In this document: positions 12,411-12,483 of the stretch, one piece after another
How positions within the stretch are numbered: position 1 is the first letter of the stretch
Layout: the number at the start of each line of letters is the position of its first letter
Assembly (NCBI GenBank): GCA_016840185.1
Contig: JAEOSV010000328.1
Span: 1-12,483 of the forward strand
Direction of reading: 5' to 3'
DNA length: 12,483 nt
Source of the DNA: Candidatus Hermodarchaeota archaeon
Lineage (GTDB): Archaea > Asgardarchaeota > Hermodarchaeia > Hermodarchaeales > Hermodarchaeaceae
Translations under genes and position numbers: made by a program
Notes under the pieces: generated by a model
Seen by the model: only the letters and a program-made list of their open reading frames with translations
What the model was told of the DNA's origin: nothing
Databases searched by the model: none

Positions 12411-12483
12411 GTGGACCAAATTGATAAGGAACTTGTCATAGCGTTGATAGAAAACGGTCGGATTTCGTTCCATGCTTTAGCTC
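12411..12483 (+). CDS. N-terminus of a third Lrp/AsnC-like regulator (regulator 3), cut by the window edge
   Basis: The 24 visible codons read VDQIDKELVIALIENGRISFHALA, which aligns with DLIDKQIILLLGQNPRTSYRALG and DLTDKQILYTLAENSRISYRAIG at the start of regulators 1 and 2. This is the first helix of an AsnC-type helix-turn-helix. GTG 12411 is the only usable start, because the codon just before it in frame is TGA (12408-12410). An ATG at 12407, aligned with the upstream ATG of the paralogues, is out of frame here by a two-base difference. Whether the protein keeps the four-domain form cannot be seen. It follows surface protein C on the same strand. Confidence 0.75.
   Translation, partial: MDQIDKELVIALIENGRISFHALA

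Noticed and set aside
1..12483. Defence island, mobile element or CRISPR array
   Set aside because: No nuclease, helicase, transposase, integrase, toxin pair or regularly spaced direct repeats were seen on either strand.

Overview
The window looks like a piece of an archaeal chromosome of mid-range G+C. Several genes are preceded by archaeal TATA-like boxes at leaderless or short-leader distances. Three Lrp/AsnC-type regulators are present, Shine-Dalgarno matches are of the GGAGG/GGTGA type, GTG and TTG starts are common, and surface proteins end in a proline-rich stalk, one membrane helix and an RRR tail. An Asgard archaeon (Thorarchaeota-like) is my best guess. That is inference from gene style, not from a marker gene.

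Layout. Positions 3-200 hold the end of a surface protein (paralogue A), followed by a hairpin terminator. A four-domain Lrp-like regulator (372-1352) and an alpha/beta hydrolase (1420-2214) follow on the + strand. An ATC-hydrolase-like protein lies on the - strand (2261-3127). Next on + come a SAM methyltransferase (3330-4115) and a GNAT acetyltransferase (4190-4627). A - strand run then holds, in transcription order, a Na+/phosphate cotransporter with a PhoU-like tail (7580-5925), a dimethylarginine dimethylaminohydrolase (5879-5109) and a small NTF2-like protein (5000-4659). A second four-domain regulator (7729-8691) is followed by surface protein B (8830-9672). A surface-anchored serine hydrolase sits on - (9860-11065). 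Surface protein C (11420-12295) and the first 24 codons of a third regulator (12411 to the edge) close the window on +.

The notable pattern is a repeated module. Each of the three regulator genes has, as a same-strand neighbour, one of three related membrane-anchored concanavalin-A-like proteins (A-reg1, reg2-B, C-reg3). The three regulators also share a promoter and leader: a TATA box, a spacer containing AGTGTGTA or a relative, and a TGGTGCTTGGGTG block about 33 nt after the TATA box. This suggests a recently amplified sensor/surface-protein family whose regulators are controlled together or by themselves. The serine hydrolase, with its own signal peptide and C-terminal anchor, lies between B and C and probably acts on the same cell face. 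The middle block (1420-7580) reads as ordinary metabolic and transport genes. I see no tRNA, rRNA, CRISPR array, transposase or integrase.
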